Shown here piece by piece: positions 54,903 through 63,950 of a stretch of DNA of 64,000 bases (position 1 is its first letter; every line of letters starts with the position of its first letter). Below the pieces are notes generated by a model. The model had not been told where the DNA came from. It saw only the letters and a program-made list of their open reading frames with translations, and ran no database searches. The stretch is from assembly GCF_014639655.1 (NCBI RefSeq), contig NZ_BMGB01000001.1, positions 1,194,882 to 1,258,881 on the forward strand, read 5' to 3'. Source of the stretch: Conyzicola nivalis. Its GTDB lineage: Bacteria; Actinomycetota; Actinomycetes; Actinomycetales; Microbacteriaceae. A program made the position numbers and the translations under genes.

Positions 54903-54976
54903 GGGGCTGTAGCTTAGTGGTAAAGCCTCTGTCTTCCAAACAGATGATGCGAGTTCGATTCTCGTCAGCCCCTCCA
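54903..54976 (+). tRNA. tRNA-Gly (UCC anticodon)
   Basis: 71 nt plus encoded CCA. Acceptor GGGGCTG pairs with CAGCCCC. Anticodon stem TCTGT/ACAGA, loop CTTCCAA, anticodon TCC for GGA codons. T arm GCGAG-TTCGATT-CTCGT. A TACAGT at 54838-54843 may be its -10. Confidence 0.96.
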
Positions 54977-55099
54977 AATGAGTCCCGTCGATCGGGGCAG
55001 GCCCAGCGTCCGGAGAAGGACGGGGTTATGCTTCGAGAATCGGAAGTGTGACAGCGTCACTCGTCACGCTTCAGACAATCGGAACTGGACAAGACGTAG

Positions 55100-56122
55100 A
55101 TGTCGACATCGTCGCTCGCTGGCACTGCACCGCTGGACGATGGTCGCGTCGAAATGTTCATGCAGCCCATCGTCGATCTGGTCACCGGCCGCCCGACCGT
55201 CTTCGAGGCCCTCGCCCGGCTCAGACGCCGCGACGGCACCCTGGCCACGGCGGCCGAGTTCGTACCGGCGCTCGACGCCGACGAGGTGGACACACTGTTC
55301 AGGATCGCGCTCGACCGGTCGCTCGAGAGCCTCGCGCACTGGATCAGCCTGGGCATCCTGGTCGACGTCTCCGTCAACCTCGATCCGTCCACGCTGGGCA
55401 ACCGGCAGTGCAGCGCCTGGGTCGGGGAGGCCCTGCACCGCCACGGCATCGACGCGCAACGTCTGGTTCTCGAGCTGCTCGAGACCCGGGCAATCGATTC
55501 GAGCGAACAGACCTTGACTATCGACGCGCTGCACGGCCTCGGCGTGCGGATGGCGATCGACGACCTGGGAGCGGGCCACAGCACCGTCAGCCGCCTCCGG
55601 CACTTCGACTTCGATCTGATCAAGATCGACTCGAGCGTGCATGACGGGTTCGCCGTCGCTCCCGTCTCCACCCTCCGTTCGCTGTCCGCACTCATTGATC
55701 TCGGCACGAACCTGCATCGACCCTCCGTCGTCGAGGGACTGGAGAGTCTGGACATGCTCGCGGTCGCCGCGGTACTCGGCGCTCCGTTCGGCCAGGGGTA
55801 TGCCATCGCGCGCCCGATGCCCGCCGACGCCGTGCCGGCCTGGACGGCACGGTCCGCCCCGCTCGTCGACCAGCTCGAGCTCACGACGTTCTCAGCCGTG
55901 CTGGCGTACCACTGGATGCACGGAGGGAGCAGCGCGCACCCCGGGAATGCGAGCGCCTGCCCGATCACCGCGTTCCTGGCCGAACACGGCAGCGCCGTGA
56001 ACAGATGGCATACCTCCCAGCACGGAGACGCGGTGGAAGACACCGTCGGCTTCGGGCGGAAGCTGTCGGAGTGGCTCGCCGCGCACGTCGCTCCCGGCGC
56101 TGGAGCCCCGGCCGTCGTCTAG
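55100..56122 (+). CDS. EAL-domain protein with Cys/His-rich C-terminal region
   Basis: 340 residues, no signal peptide. EAL phosphodiesterase domain about 10-245; catalytic landmarks are present: E36 in FEALARL, N93 in SVNLDP, E125 in ELLET, D154-D155 in IDDLGAG, K175 in LIKID, E212 in VEGLES and Q232 in GQGYA. It could cleave cyclic di-GMP. The last 80 residues form a separate unit with H271, H274, H280, C287, H296, H304 and H308, spaced like a metal-binding (CZB-like) region. 123 bp after tRNA-Gly. Confidence 0.85.
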   Translation: MSTSSLAGTAPLDDGRVEMFMQPIVDLVTGRPTVFEALARLRRRDGTLATAAEFVPALDADEVDTLFRIALDRSLESLAHWISLGILVDVSVNLDPSTLGNRQCSAWVGEALHRHGIDAQRLVLELLETRAIDSSEQTLTIDALHGLGVRMAIDDLGAGHSTVSRLRHFDFDLIKIDSSVHDGFAVAPVSTLRSLSALIDLGTNLHRPSVVEGLESLDMLAVAAVLGAPFGQGYAIARPMPADAVPAWTARSAPLVDQLELTTFSAVLAYHWMHGGSSAHPGNASACPITAFLAEHGSAVNRWHTSQHGDAVEDTVGFGRKLSEWLAAHVAPGAGAPAVV

Positions 56123-56478
56123 GAGTCGAACCGTTCGCGCGCGCTCTCGATGCGGTGCAGATTGTCGAGCACCCATGTTCCCAGCGCCCGTACCGGAACG
56201 GCCATCTCCCGACCGAGGTCGGTGAGGGCGTACTCGACGCTGGGTGGGTTCGTGGCGAATACGGTGCGCGTGACGAAACCCTCCCGTTCGAGGCCGCGGA
56301 GGGTCGACGTCAGCATCTTGGGCGAGATCCCGCCGATCTCGCGCTTGAGTTCGCTGAACCGGCGTGCCTGGATCTCGAGTTGCATGAAGATCAGCACGGA
56401 CCATTTGTCGCCGACCCGGGCGAGCGCCTCGGTGGCGCGGTGGCAGTCGGCGGTTTCGCTCAGGTTACCTAGTTGCAC
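56119..56478 (-). CDS. HxlR-family transcriptional regulator
   Basis: 119 residues. HxlR winged helix: ALARVGDKWSVLIFMQLE, ELKREIGGISPKMLTSTLRGLE and YALTDLGREMAVPV. Cys12 matches the redox-type N-terminal Cys seen in some HxlR proteins. GTG start with GGAGG seven bases upstream. Divergent from the SDR gene. Its stop overlaps the EAL gene end by 4 bp (convergent). Confidence 0.9.
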   Translation of the reverse strand: MQLGNLSETADCHRATEALARVGDKWSVLIFMQLEIQARRFSELKREIGGISPKMLTSTLRGLEREGFVTRTVFATNPPSVEYALTDLGREMAVPVRALGTWVLDNLHRIESARERFDS

Positions 56479-56513
56479 AAAAGTGCCTCCTTACGGTCAT
56501 CCGGTCACGCTTT

Positions 56514-56529
56514 TATAGTTGGTAACCAA
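56514..56529 (+). promoter_or_regulatory. SDR promoter -10 overlapping an HxlR-type operator
   Basis: TATAGT (56514-56519) is followed by TTGGTAACCAA (56519-56529), a palindrome with a one-base centre. A related AGGTTACCT lies in the start of the HxlR gene. Likely repressor site for the divergent pair; unproven. Confidence 0.5.
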
Positions 56530-56569
56530 TGTATACCGAGCACGTCCCGCCGAGCCAAGGAGCACCCTC

Positions 56570-57295
56570 ATCCCTTCCCCACACGTCGTACTCATCACCG
56601 GAGGCACGTCCGGCATCGGACTCGGTCTGGCCGAAGCGTTTCTGGCCGAAGGGGCGGTCGTGGCCGTCTGCGGCCGCTCGCAGTCTGCCCTCGACCGGTT
56701 CGCGCGGGAACACCCCGAGGCGCTCGCCATCCGCGCCGACATCACCGATGGCGCCGCGCGCGCGGCGATGTTGGACGCCGTGACCGACCGCTTCGGGAGG
56801 CTCGACGTTCTCGTCAACAACGCGGGGATCATGGTCGACAGGGATTTCGCGGCGGGACCCGATGCGACCCGCGACCTCGACGCCGAGATCGCCGTGAACC
56901 TCACGGCACCCGTCCACCTGACCGGTGAGGCCCTCCGGCGCTGGCCCGGGCTCGACGCCGTCGTGTTCGTCACGTCGGGATTCGCCCTGGTGTCGCCCAC
57001 GCGCGCACCGACCTACGGAGCGGCGAAGGCGGGGCTGCACGGATTCGCGGAGGGGCTTCGCCGGCAGTTCGCCCCCGACGGCACCCACGTGCTCGAGGTG
57101 ATCCCGCCGACCACGGACACCCCCATGAACGCCGACAAGACCGTCAGGAAACTCCCCGCCTCGGCGGTGGCGGCCGCCACGCTGAGGGCGCTCGACAAGC
57201 GCCGGCCGATGGCGCTGCCGGGGGCATCCAGACTGCTCCCGGGGATGCTTCGACTCGCACCGAACCTGATGGGCCGCGCGGTCGGAAAGCTCTGA
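56570..57295 (+). CDS. short-chain dehydrogenase/reductase
   Basis: 241 residues from 56570. Rossmann motif VVLITGGTSGIGLGL, NNAG in VLVNNAGIM and the YxxxK active site in YGAAKAGLHGF. Substrate unknown. Start is unusual: an AAGGAG at 56557-56562 is followed seven bases later by ATC, and no ATG, GTG or TTG fits. The only upstream in-frame start, TTG 56519, overlaps the -10 element. Controlled probably by the divergent HxlR protein. Confidence 0.82.
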   Translation: MPSPHVVLITGGTSGIGLGLAEAFLAEGAVVAVCGRSQSALDRFAREHPEALAIRADITDGAARAAMLDAVTDRFGRLDVLVNNAGIMVDRDFAAGPDATRDLDAEIAVNLTAPVHLTGEALRRWPGLDAVVFVTSGFALVSPTRAPTYGAAKAGLHGFAEGLRRQFAPDGTHVLEVIPPTTDTPMNADKTVRKLPASAVAAATLRALDKRRPMALPGASRLLPGMLRLAPNLMGRAVGKL

Positions 57296-57332
57296 GACCA
57301 GCCCCGATGACCGCGGCCGCGACCACACGCCG

Positions 57333-58454
57333 TCAGCGCACGAGCAGCGGGGCGTTCGAGCCTCCGACGTCGATGTGCAGGTGGTTGCAGCCGTCGGCGA
57401 TGTCCGTCCAGCGCGACAGCGCGAGGGTGATACCGATCTCGGCGCGGCACTGCGACTGTCCGACCCGGCTGCCCTCCGGCATGCTGGGATCGAGCAGCCC
57501 GATGAGCCGCAGCGACTGCGCGTCGGCGCCGGTGAGCGCGACCCCGTTCAGGCTGAAGAAGTCGACGGCGCGGCCCCCGCCGTCCCTGTAGTGCCACGAC
57601 TCCGCGCCCGCACCCAGCAGCTCGGCGGTGCAGTTGCGGTTGATACTGCTGACGCCGACCTCCTCGAAGTAGCGCACGGCGATCACCATGATCTGCAGCA
57701 CACGCGTATCGACCGCGCAGCCCGGCACGCGGTCGCCGTTCGCGATCCAGCGGATCTGCCTGAGGTGGTCGGGGACCAGCCCGCGCAGACTGCCGTCGTC
57801 GGCGTGCACCACGAGTTCCTGTGCCAGCAGCCGGGCACTGACCGAGATCGGGCAGTCGCTGCCGCCCGCCGCCGCCGTAAGCGCCTCGACGATACGCACG
57901 GCCGGTTCGAAGAACCGGGTGTAGTGGTCGGGATCGGCGTTGCGCTGCACGGCGTGTGCCGCGGCCGTCGGCGGCAGCGCCTCCCAGCCCGGCACACCGC
58001 CGAGACGCTCGTAGAACAGCAGGGCCGACCGATACGGATCGAGGCGGATGGCACGGCTCCCCCACCAGGACTGTTGCTGGAACAACCCGATCGATGACGT
58101 CGGGCTGCCGTCCGGGTTCGTGACGCCGAGGATGTCGTCGCCGTAGGTGAGATTGCGCAGCGAGGACTCGCCGATGGCGGTCATGACGCCGATGAACTGC
58201 GCCCGCTGGGGCAGGCCCGCCGAGGTGGCAGCGTTCATCACCTCCGCCGCGTTGACCAGTTGTTCGCCCTCGAAGGTGTCCACCCTCAGGTCGCTCTCCG
58301 CCACGATTGCCGGGTCGACGATTCCCGTGCCGCATCCGCCCGACCCGGGACTTATCCCGACGCCCGTCCCCGACGACAGCACGACCATGCCGCCGACGAC
58401 CGCGACCACGCCGAGCGCCGCGACGGCCGCCGCCACCACCCCGCGCCTGGCCAT
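57333..58454 (-). CDS. anchored cell-wall hydrolase, transglycosylase-like plus M15-like
   Basis: 373 residues. N-terminal anchor (about 5-28). Residues 60-190 resemble a lytic transglycosylase/lysozyme-like domain, with catalytic Glu96 in GVMTAIGESSLRN and SSIGLFQQQ. The C-terminal part has H288 (ESWHYRDG), D298 (GRAVDFF) and H360 (NHLHIDVGG), the spacing of an M15-type metallopeptidase. Typical of conjugation systems, where it opens the wall. Last gene of the transfer operon, 9 bp after the ATPase. Confidence 0.8.
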   Translation of the reverse strand: MARRGVVAAAVAALGVVAVVGGMVVLSSGTGVGISPGSGGCGTGIVDPAIVAESDLRVDTFEGEQLVNAAEVMNAATSAGLPQRAQFIGVMTAIGESSLRNLTYGDDILGVTNPDGSPTSSIGLFQQQSWWGSRAIRLDPYRSALLFYERLGGVPGWEALPPTAAAHAVQRNADPDHYTRFFEPAVRIVEALTAAAGGSDCPISVSARLLAQELVVHADDGSLRGLVPDHLRQIRWIANGDRVPGCAVDTRVLQIMVIAVRYFEEVGVSSINRNCTAELLGAGAESWHYRDGGGRAVDFFSLNGVALTGADAQSLRLIGLLDPSMPEGSRVGQSQCRAEIGITLALSRWTDIADGCNHLHIDVGGSNAPLLVR

Positions 58455-58463
58455 GGTCGCCGC

Positions 58464-59894
58464 CTAGTCGCCCTCGGCGGACGCGAGGGCCTCGTCGGTG
58501 TTGCTCACTTCGGCTTCCCACGACGAGAGGATGTGCTGCACGTGGGTCTCGGGGTGCGAGCCGTACTTGAAGATGTAGTGCCCGTCCTGCAGCCGCTCGA
58601 TCGTCTCGGTGGTCTCGGGCGCGAGACCGAAGGTGCGCTGGCACCAGGCGGCGTCTTCCGGGCGGGACTGCCGGTAGATGCACACGGTCTGCGCCTCCTG
58701 GATCACGGCCATCCCGGCCGAGTCCTTGGGGATGTCGGTGCCCTTGTGCATCACGAACACGTTGGAGATGCCCAGCCCGCGCGACAGCTTCTGGTTCGCC
58801 TTGATCAGTTGCGCCGACGGGCCGCCGACCATGTGCCAGCCCTCCTCGTAGACGACGGTCGTGGCGTACCCGCGTTCGTCGCGCAGGCGCCCGAGCATCC
58901 ACATGTTGCCGATGGCCATCACCACGGGCACCGCGGGGCCGTCGTCGCGCAGCTGCGAGATGTCGAACGAGGTGAGCTTGCCGCGCAGGTCGACGGTGCT
59001 CGAGGTCTCGCCGTCGAGCAGACCGCCGTATTCGTCGAGCAGGCCGTTCAGGGTCCAACGCACCGAGAGCCCCGCCCGGTGCAGCTCGTCGCGGGCGCCG
59101 CTCGAGAGCGCCACGTAATCGCGGTCGTCCGCGATGCGGCCGAGGTTCGGCAGCACGTCGGTGAGCACCGGCGCGCGACGCGTCGCCCCCTCGACCGTGC
59201 GGCGCAGCGCCGCCCGCAGCGCCTCTTCCTCCCACTCGTTCAGCGCGTGGTCGCCGCGGGCCAGCCGGGTGACGATGTTGAGCAGCCGGCCCTGGCCCTT
59301 GATGCCGGTGCCGCGCAGGATGACGGGGTCGAGCAGGTTGAGCTTGGTGCCCGAGCTGTCGGCGGTGAAGCGGATCGGCTCCACCCCGTAGTGGCGGGCG
59401 ACACCCGAGTACTCGCCCTCGCCGCCCTGGTCCTTCTTGTCGAAGACGACACAGCGGCGGTTCCTGAGCAGCAGCGGACGCAGCACCTGGTTCGCCTTGG
59501 TGTGTGTGCTCTTGCCCGCGCCGACGTCGCCCATGATGATCACGTTGGGGCTCGAGACCTCCCGCGGGATCGAGTTGTAGGCCGTCACCGGATCGTGGGC
59601 GATCGGGGTGCGAGACAGGATGTCGCGACCCGACACCACCCCGCGGGTGCCCGTGGGCGGGCCGATGATCGCCGTGTTGAGCACCTCGGCCTGCCTGGTG
59701 GTGGTCGGGGCGCCGGTCAGGGCGGGCGCGTAGAAGTGGCCGCGCGCGGCCCTGCCATTGGTGCGCAGCCTGGTTCCCTTGTCGGGCCACGGACGGATCT
59801 CGACGTCGTCGGCCTCGGGCTCCGCCACCGGCGGTTTCGGCGGCGCGATCCCCCGCAGTACGGGCAACGACCAGAGCCGGGAGGGTCCGCTCAC
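58464..59894 (-). CDS. VirB4/TraG-like conjugation ATPase
   Basis: 476 residues. Walker A GDVGAGKSTHTKAN, Walker B VVYEEGWHMVGG, and SNVFVMHKGTDIPKD and GHYIFKYGSHPETHVQ near the end, all typical of actinobacterial transfer ATPases that pair with SCO6880 proteins. GTG at 59892-59894 overlaps the upstream stop (GTGA). Upstream open frame is a shadow. Energises DNA or protein export. Confidence 0.87.
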   Translation of the reverse strand: MSGPSRLWSLPVLRGIAPPKPPVAEPEADDVEIRPWPDKGTRLRTNGRAARGHFYAPALTGAPTTTRQAEVLNTAIIGPPTGTRGVVSGRDILSRTPIAHDPVTAYNSIPREVSSPNVIIMGDVGAGKSTHTKANQVLRPLLLRNRRCVVFDKKDQGGEGEYSGVARHYGVEPIRFTADSSGTKLNLLDPVILRGTGIKGQGRLLNIVTRLARGDHALNEWEEEALRAALRRTVEGATRRAPVLTDVLPNLGRIADDRDYVALSSGARDELHRAGLSVRWTLNGLLDEYGGLLDGETSSTVDLRGKLTSFDISQLRDDGPAVPVVMAIGNMWMLGRLRDERGYATTVVYEEGWHMVGGPSAQLIKANQKLSRGLGISNVFVMHKGTDIPKDSAGMAVIQEAQTVCIYRQSRPEDAAWCQRTFGLAPETTETIERLQDGHYIFKYGSHPETHVQHILSSWEAEVSNTDEALASAEGD

Positions 59895-61570
59895 GAGATC
59901 GCCCCCTTCTCGCTCTTGCCGGCGAGCCGGGAGTACAGGCGGCTCGAGAACGCCTTGCGGCTGGGTCCGATGCCGCGTCCGATCGGCCAGGTCGTGCCGG
60001 ATGCCGCGGCCTGGTAGGAGTCGAGCCAGTCCAGCCGCTCGATGCCGAGCGAGGTCGAGCAGGTGTCTTCGAGCTGCCGGGACGCCCTCGCGAGTTCGTC
60101 GCGACCGCGCACCGAGATCGTGACGAACCCCACCCAGGCGGCACCGTGGTGGTGCGACCCGGACACGAGGTCGCTGCGGCGGCGGTTGGCGGCCGACATC
60201 GCCGCCTCCGTGTCGTCTGCGCTGATCTTGCCGGCTTCCCGCCGGGCGAGGGTCTCCGCCGCGTCCCGCACGACGTCTTGACGCGCCGCGATCTTCGCCT
60301 CGGCGGCCGGGATCAGGTGGATGTGGAACGACACCGAGCGGATGAACGAGAGGTCGTTGCCGATCAGCAGGTCGAGCACCCACAACTGCGTGCGCGGCGC
60401 GGTGACCAGCGCGTCGGCGGTGATCGCCGCGGTGCGGTGCCACCACTCGACCGCGTCGCCGTCGACGTGGTCGGCGCGGGACGGGTCGGCGCCGGTGACC
60501 ACGTGGGCCGAGAACTCGTCGTGGGACCGCACCCCGAGCGACGCCGGGTCGACGTCGGCGACCTCGTCGATGGGGCGCGACGGGTTCTGCTGGTGCAGGA
60601 TCACCGCCGTGGTCTGGCGTGCGGTGAGCGCCTCGACGTGACCGAGTCGCGCCTCGGTCAGTCCGCGCACGGTGGCGTCGATCTCGTTCTTCATCAGCGC
60701 CCGCCAGCCGTCACGCCCCTCGCCGAACTTCGACGCCGCGTCGGTGAACGCCGCGGTGATCGGCCAGCTGACCGTCACCAAGTGGCGCTGCACCATGGCG
60801 TCTTCGCCGGTGAGCCGCAGCACCTCTTCGTACGAGGCGATGGCGTCGGCGGGGGCCTCGTCGTCGAGGCTGTTCAGCACCCAGAACTGCTGCATGGCAC
60901 TGTCGGCGGGAAGCACCCGCGTGACCGTCTGCACGTTGCCGACGAGCGACGAGTGCGGGGCCCGGCCGGCGAGGAAATGCCCCCAGCCCTCGGCGGCGCG
61001 GGTCATCACGGCGGTCGACTCGATGCCGCGCAGTTGGCCGGTCACCGAGAAGGCCACCGACAGGTAGTCGTCCTCACCCGCCGGCGCGTGCCAGGCGATA
61101 CCCGGCTGGCCCCGCCCGTGCTGCAGCCAGCCCATGCCGTCGGCGCCGTCGGGGTGCACCCGCAGCGCGGTGAGCCGCTTGCGCGCCTCGGCGATGTTCT
61201 TCGCGCGCCCGCGCTTCCTCGAAGATCTGGCCGCCTTCAGGTCGAGCCGCGCCTGCTCCCATGCTTCGTCGGTGAACGGGGCGAAGTCGAGCGTTCCCGC
61301 GCGGCTGCGGGTGCGCCACCGCCTGCTCTTGCGTCGCCTCTCGACGACGGAGCCTCGGTGCGTCTTCGCCGTCACGAGCAGCGTGATGCCGCAACCGAGG
61401 GCCCCGACGGCCAGTCCCGGCCAGCCGACGAGCGGCGTGAGGACGATGCCAAGCGCGATGAACAGCGCGAGCATGGCCACGCGGGTTCTCGAGTGGGTTC
61501 CGCCGAAGAACGAGCGGTGCCCGGTCTCGCCGCCGAGGTAGCGCACCACGGCGCGGCTGGTGTCAGTCAT
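59891..61570 (-). CDS. SCO6880-family transfer protein
   Basis: 559 residues. Two N-terminal membrane helices (about 30-70) in a PrgI-like start (VVRYLGGETGHRSFFGG), then a soluble VirB4 N-terminal-like domain with LSVAFSVTGQLRGIES, FWVLNSLDDEAPAD and WVGFVTISVRGRDEL. Lacks a P-loop; the next gene provides the ATPase half. In this family the split VirB4 is normal. ATGA overlap with the upstream gene. Confidence 0.85.
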   Translation of the reverse strand: MTDTSRAVVRYLGGETGHRSFFGGTHSRTRVAMLALFIALGIVLTPLVGWPGLAVGALGCGITLLVTAKTHRGSVVERRRKSRRWRTRSRAGTLDFAPFTDEAWEQARLDLKAARSSRKRGRAKNIAEARKRLTALRVHPDGADGMGWLQHGRGQPGIAWHAPAGEDDYLSVAFSVTGQLRGIESTAVMTRAAEGWGHFLAGRAPHSSLVGNVQTVTRVLPADSAMQQFWVLNSLDDEAPADAIASYEEVLRLTGEDAMVQRHLVTVSWPITAAFTDAASKFGEGRDGWRALMKNEIDATVRGLTEARLGHVEALTARQTTAVILHQQNPSRPIDEVADVDPASLGVRSHDEFSAHVVTGADPSRADHVDGDAVEWWHRTAAITADALVTAPRTQLWVLDLLIGNDLSFIRSVSFHIHLIPAAEAKIAARQDVVRDAAETLARREAGKISADDTEAAMSAANRRRSDLVSGSHHHGAAWVGFVTISVRGRDELARASRQLEDTCSTSLGIERLDWLDSYQAAASGTTWPIGRGIGPSRKAFSSRLYSRLAGKSEKGAIS

Positions 61571-62940
61571 TCGTCCCGCCCCTTGCCGATCGTGCCGTCG
61601 ACGTCTGCCGTCGGACCGGTGTCCTGCGCCGCGCCCGCGGACGACATCGACGCGCGCTTGCCCCGCCCGCGCGAGACGTGCTCGGCCTCGCTCGCGGCTC
61701 CCCCTATGCGCGAGCGCGCCGCGGCGGCATCGGAGAGCGACGCCACGGCCCTCGGCGGTTCGCCGATCACCGACGCGTCGTAGTCCCCGCGCGCATCGAA
61801 CGCGAACGCGGCGGCGGGGCGGTCGGGCGACGCCGTGCGTACGCCCGCGCGGTCCGTGGCATCCGAGATGTTGCCCGCCCCGATCACGCTGCCCATCATC
61901 GAGGGGCCCGAGGTGCCCCCGATGAGCACGGGGATCGACGGCGCCAGCCTGAGCAGGAACAGCGGCGAGAGCGCCGCGACGAACAGCGCGATGACCGCGA
62001 CGAGCAGTTCGACGAGGGACCGCAGTCCGCCGTCGGCGCCGAACGCCTCGGTCGACGAGTCCATCATGGTGAAGGTGACACCGAGCAGGAAGAACAGCAG
62101 CGGTTGGGCGGCGAGGATCCCCACCCACAGCCCGATCAGCCGCAGCCCGAACGAGCGCCTGGTCGGGTCGATGATCCAGACCAGACCGAGCGGTATCAGC
62201 ACGCCCGTGAAATAGAGGGCGACGAACTGCAGCACGAGCATCAGCAGAACGAGGAAGAGACCGAGCAGCATGCCGAGCATCAACAGCACGGCGATCGGCA
62301 TGCCGCCCGCGATCTCGGCGGGGTCCGCGTCGGCGATCATGGTCTGGAAGTCGTCGGTCACGGTGTCGACGGTGTCCTGGATGCCCCAGCTCACGAATAC
62401 ATCGGAGAGGGAGTGGAAGAACGTCACGAGCATCATCCCCGCGGCGGGTCCGAAGATGGCGCCGAGCAGGAACGTGCCGAAGTAGAGGCCGAGCGAGTCG
62501 ATGAGCTCGCGCCCCGACTGCCGGCCGCGCGCCGTGCGGATGAACTGTGGGAAGAGCAGGGCGACGGCCAGGAAGATGGCTGCGGCGAACGAGACCCGGT
62601 AGGCGCTGATGAACCAGTCGGCGCTCAGGTCGGGAAGGGTCGCCTCGGTCAGCGCAGGCAGCACGTCGCCACTCAAGCCCGCCGCCGCGTCCTGCAGCAT
62701 CGCGAAGGTGTTGCCCCAGGGGTCGGACATGTACGAGACGCCGCCTGGCGGGCCGTTGACCACGTCGCCGAGACCGCCGATGATGCTGCCGATGCCGTCG
62801 GAGTCGCCTCCGGGGTCGCCGCCGGAGTCTCCGCCGCTCTCGCCGCCGAACTCGTCGCCGCCGAACTCGTCGGGGTCGACCTCGTCGAGGTCTTCCTCGA
62901 ATCCCTCGTCGAAGTCGTCGTCGATCTCGAGCTCGGCCAT
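61567..62940 (-). CDS. polytopic VirB6/TrbL-like transfer protein
   Basis: 457 residues. Very acidic N-terminus (about 1-45, IDDDFDEGFEEDLDEVDPDE then Gly/Ser), about six membrane helices in the middle and a hydrophilic C-terminal tail of about 115 residues. Position between TcpC-like and SCO6880-like genes matches the inner-membrane channel subunit. ATG at 62938-62940, one base overlap with the upstream stop. Confidence 0.75.
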   Translation of the reverse strand: MAELEIDDDFDEGFEEDLDEVDPDEFGGDEFGGESGGDSGGDPGGDSDGIGSIIGGLGDVVNGPPGGVSYMSDPWGNTFAMLQDAAAGLSGDVLPALTEATLPDLSADWFISAYRVSFAAAIFLAVALLFPQFIRTARGRQSGRELIDSLGLYFGTFLLGAIFGPAAGMMLVTFFHSLSDVFVSWGIQDTVDTVTDDFQTMIADADPAEIAGGMPIAVLLMLGMLLGLFLVLLMLVLQFVALYFTGVLIPLGLVWIIDPTRRSFGLRLIGLWVGILAAQPLLFFLLGVTFTMMDSSTEAFGADGGLRSLVELLVAVIALFVAALSPLFLLRLAPSIPVLIGGTSGPSMMGSVIGAGNISDATDRAGVRTASPDRPAAAFAFDARGDYDASVIGEPPRAVASLSDAAAARSRIGGAASEAEHVSRGRGKRASMSSAGAAQDTGPTADVDGTIGKGRDE

Positions 62941-63623
62941 CAGCATCCCCCGCTGAACGGAGTGCCGATCGCGAACAGGTCTTCGGTCGTGCGGGTGCCC
63001 TCGGAGCGCACGAACGCCCACTGGTCGTTCTCCCACGCGACGGTGACGGTGATCGACCCCTTGAGCGTCGGGCTCAGCTCGCCGTCGGTGACGAGCGCGG
63101 TGCCGATCGACGCCGTCACGCTGTCGTCGTCGGCGGATTCGACGAAGTAGACGCCGGACACCGTGGACAGCCAGTAGGGCTCGTCCCGCTCGACCAGACC
63201 GCCGGAGAGGTCGGGTTCGGTCGCGAAGAAGGCGACGAGGTCGCGCGTGGGCGCCTCGGCGGAGAGAGACGACTGCTGCACCTGCTCGGCGCCCTCGGGG
63301 TAGGGGTACTGGTTCAGCCAGCGCACGAACGCGGCGGCGACCTCGACCGCTCCGCCCTCGGTCTGCCCGGCGGCGTCCTGAGCCGCCCGCACCATCGCCG
63401 CGTCTCTCGATTCGCCGCCCAAGCACCCCGTGGCCGCGGCGTCGGTCGGCTCTGCGGCGGTGGGCGACCCGTCCCGTCCGCCGGGCGAGTCGGTATTCTG
63501 CTGGCCGGCCGACGGCGCGTAGAGCCGCAACACGATCACGGTCGCCGCCACGACCACGACAACGACGAGCGCGCCGATGGCCACGGTGCGACCCCGTCGG
63601 GAGGTGCGTGGCTCGGCTCTCAT
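62940..63623 (-). CDS. TcpC/VirB8-like transfer protein
   Basis: 227 residues. One N-terminal membrane helix (about 14-34), a disordered Ser/Thr/Asp spacer, then an extracytoplasmic NTF2-like domain (AVEVAAAFVRWLNQYPYPEG, LSPTLKGSITVTVAWENDQWAF). Two Cys (67 and C-terminal). This is the usual layout of the bitopic assembly factor of Gram-positive conjugation systems. Confidence 0.75.
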   Translation of the reverse strand: MRAEPRTSRRGRTVAIGALVVVVVVAATVIVLRLYAPSAGQQNTDSPGGRDGSPTAAEPTDAAATGCLGGESRDAAMVRAAQDAAGQTEGGAVEVAAAFVRWLNQYPYPEGAEQVQQSSLSAEAPTRDLVAFFATEPDLSGGLVERDEPYWLSTVSGVYFVESADDDSVTASIGTALVTDGELSPTLKGSITVTVAWENDQWAFVRSEGTRTTEDLFAIGTPFSGGC

Positions 63624-63632
63624 CGTCGTCGG

Positions 63633-63950
63633 CTAACCGAAGAGGGCGAGGATCGCGCCGACGATGACGCTGATCGCGGCAAGGAGTCCGAGGGACAGCG
63701 CCGCCCACGCGACGCGGAGGCGGGCGAGGCGGTACTCGTTGGGGTTCTGCGAGTTCGAGGCGCTCGCCATGCGCGTGATCCCGAGCAGCAGCACAACGAC
63801 GCCGATGACGATGCAGATGCCCCAGATGGCCGCGATGAGCTTCTGCCACAGCTCCGTGAACTCGACCCCGAACACGCCGAAGTCCGGCACGATCCCGTCG
63901 AGGGGATTGTCGATCGACTGCGCAATCCTGTGAAGCTGTTGGAGAAGCAC
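63633..63950 (-). CDS. small two-TM membrane protein of the transfer operon
   Basis: 105 residues from GTG 63950 (eight bases after GGAAGG); GTG 63959 would add three residues but abuts that Shine-Dalgarno. Two membrane helices (about 37-60 and 80-103). The N-terminal QQLHRIAQSIDNPLDGIVPDFG part is conserved next to such operons. It may be a pilin-like or channel subunit; exact role unknown. Confidence 0.7.
   Translation of the reverse strand: MLLQQLHRIAQSIDNPLDGIVPDFGVFGVEFTELWQKLIAAIWGICIVIGVVVLLLGITRMASASNSQNPNEYRLARLRVAWAALSLGLLAAISVIVGAILALFG

Noticed and set aside
56519-56569. TTG start for the SDR gene at 56519
   Set aside because: It overlaps the predicted -10 element and operator and adds 17 non-conserved residues; the AAGGAG points to 56570.
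54903-57333. tRNA-Gly as the insertion site of the conjugation element
   Set aside because: No direct repeat of the tRNA 3' end and no integrase were seen in the 2.4 kb between them; EAL, HxlR and SDR genes look chromosomal.
57013-60144. 1043-codon minus-strand frame across the transfer operon
   Set aside because: Runs through several real genes in another frame, Arg/Pro/His-rich; the real genes have clear motifs.
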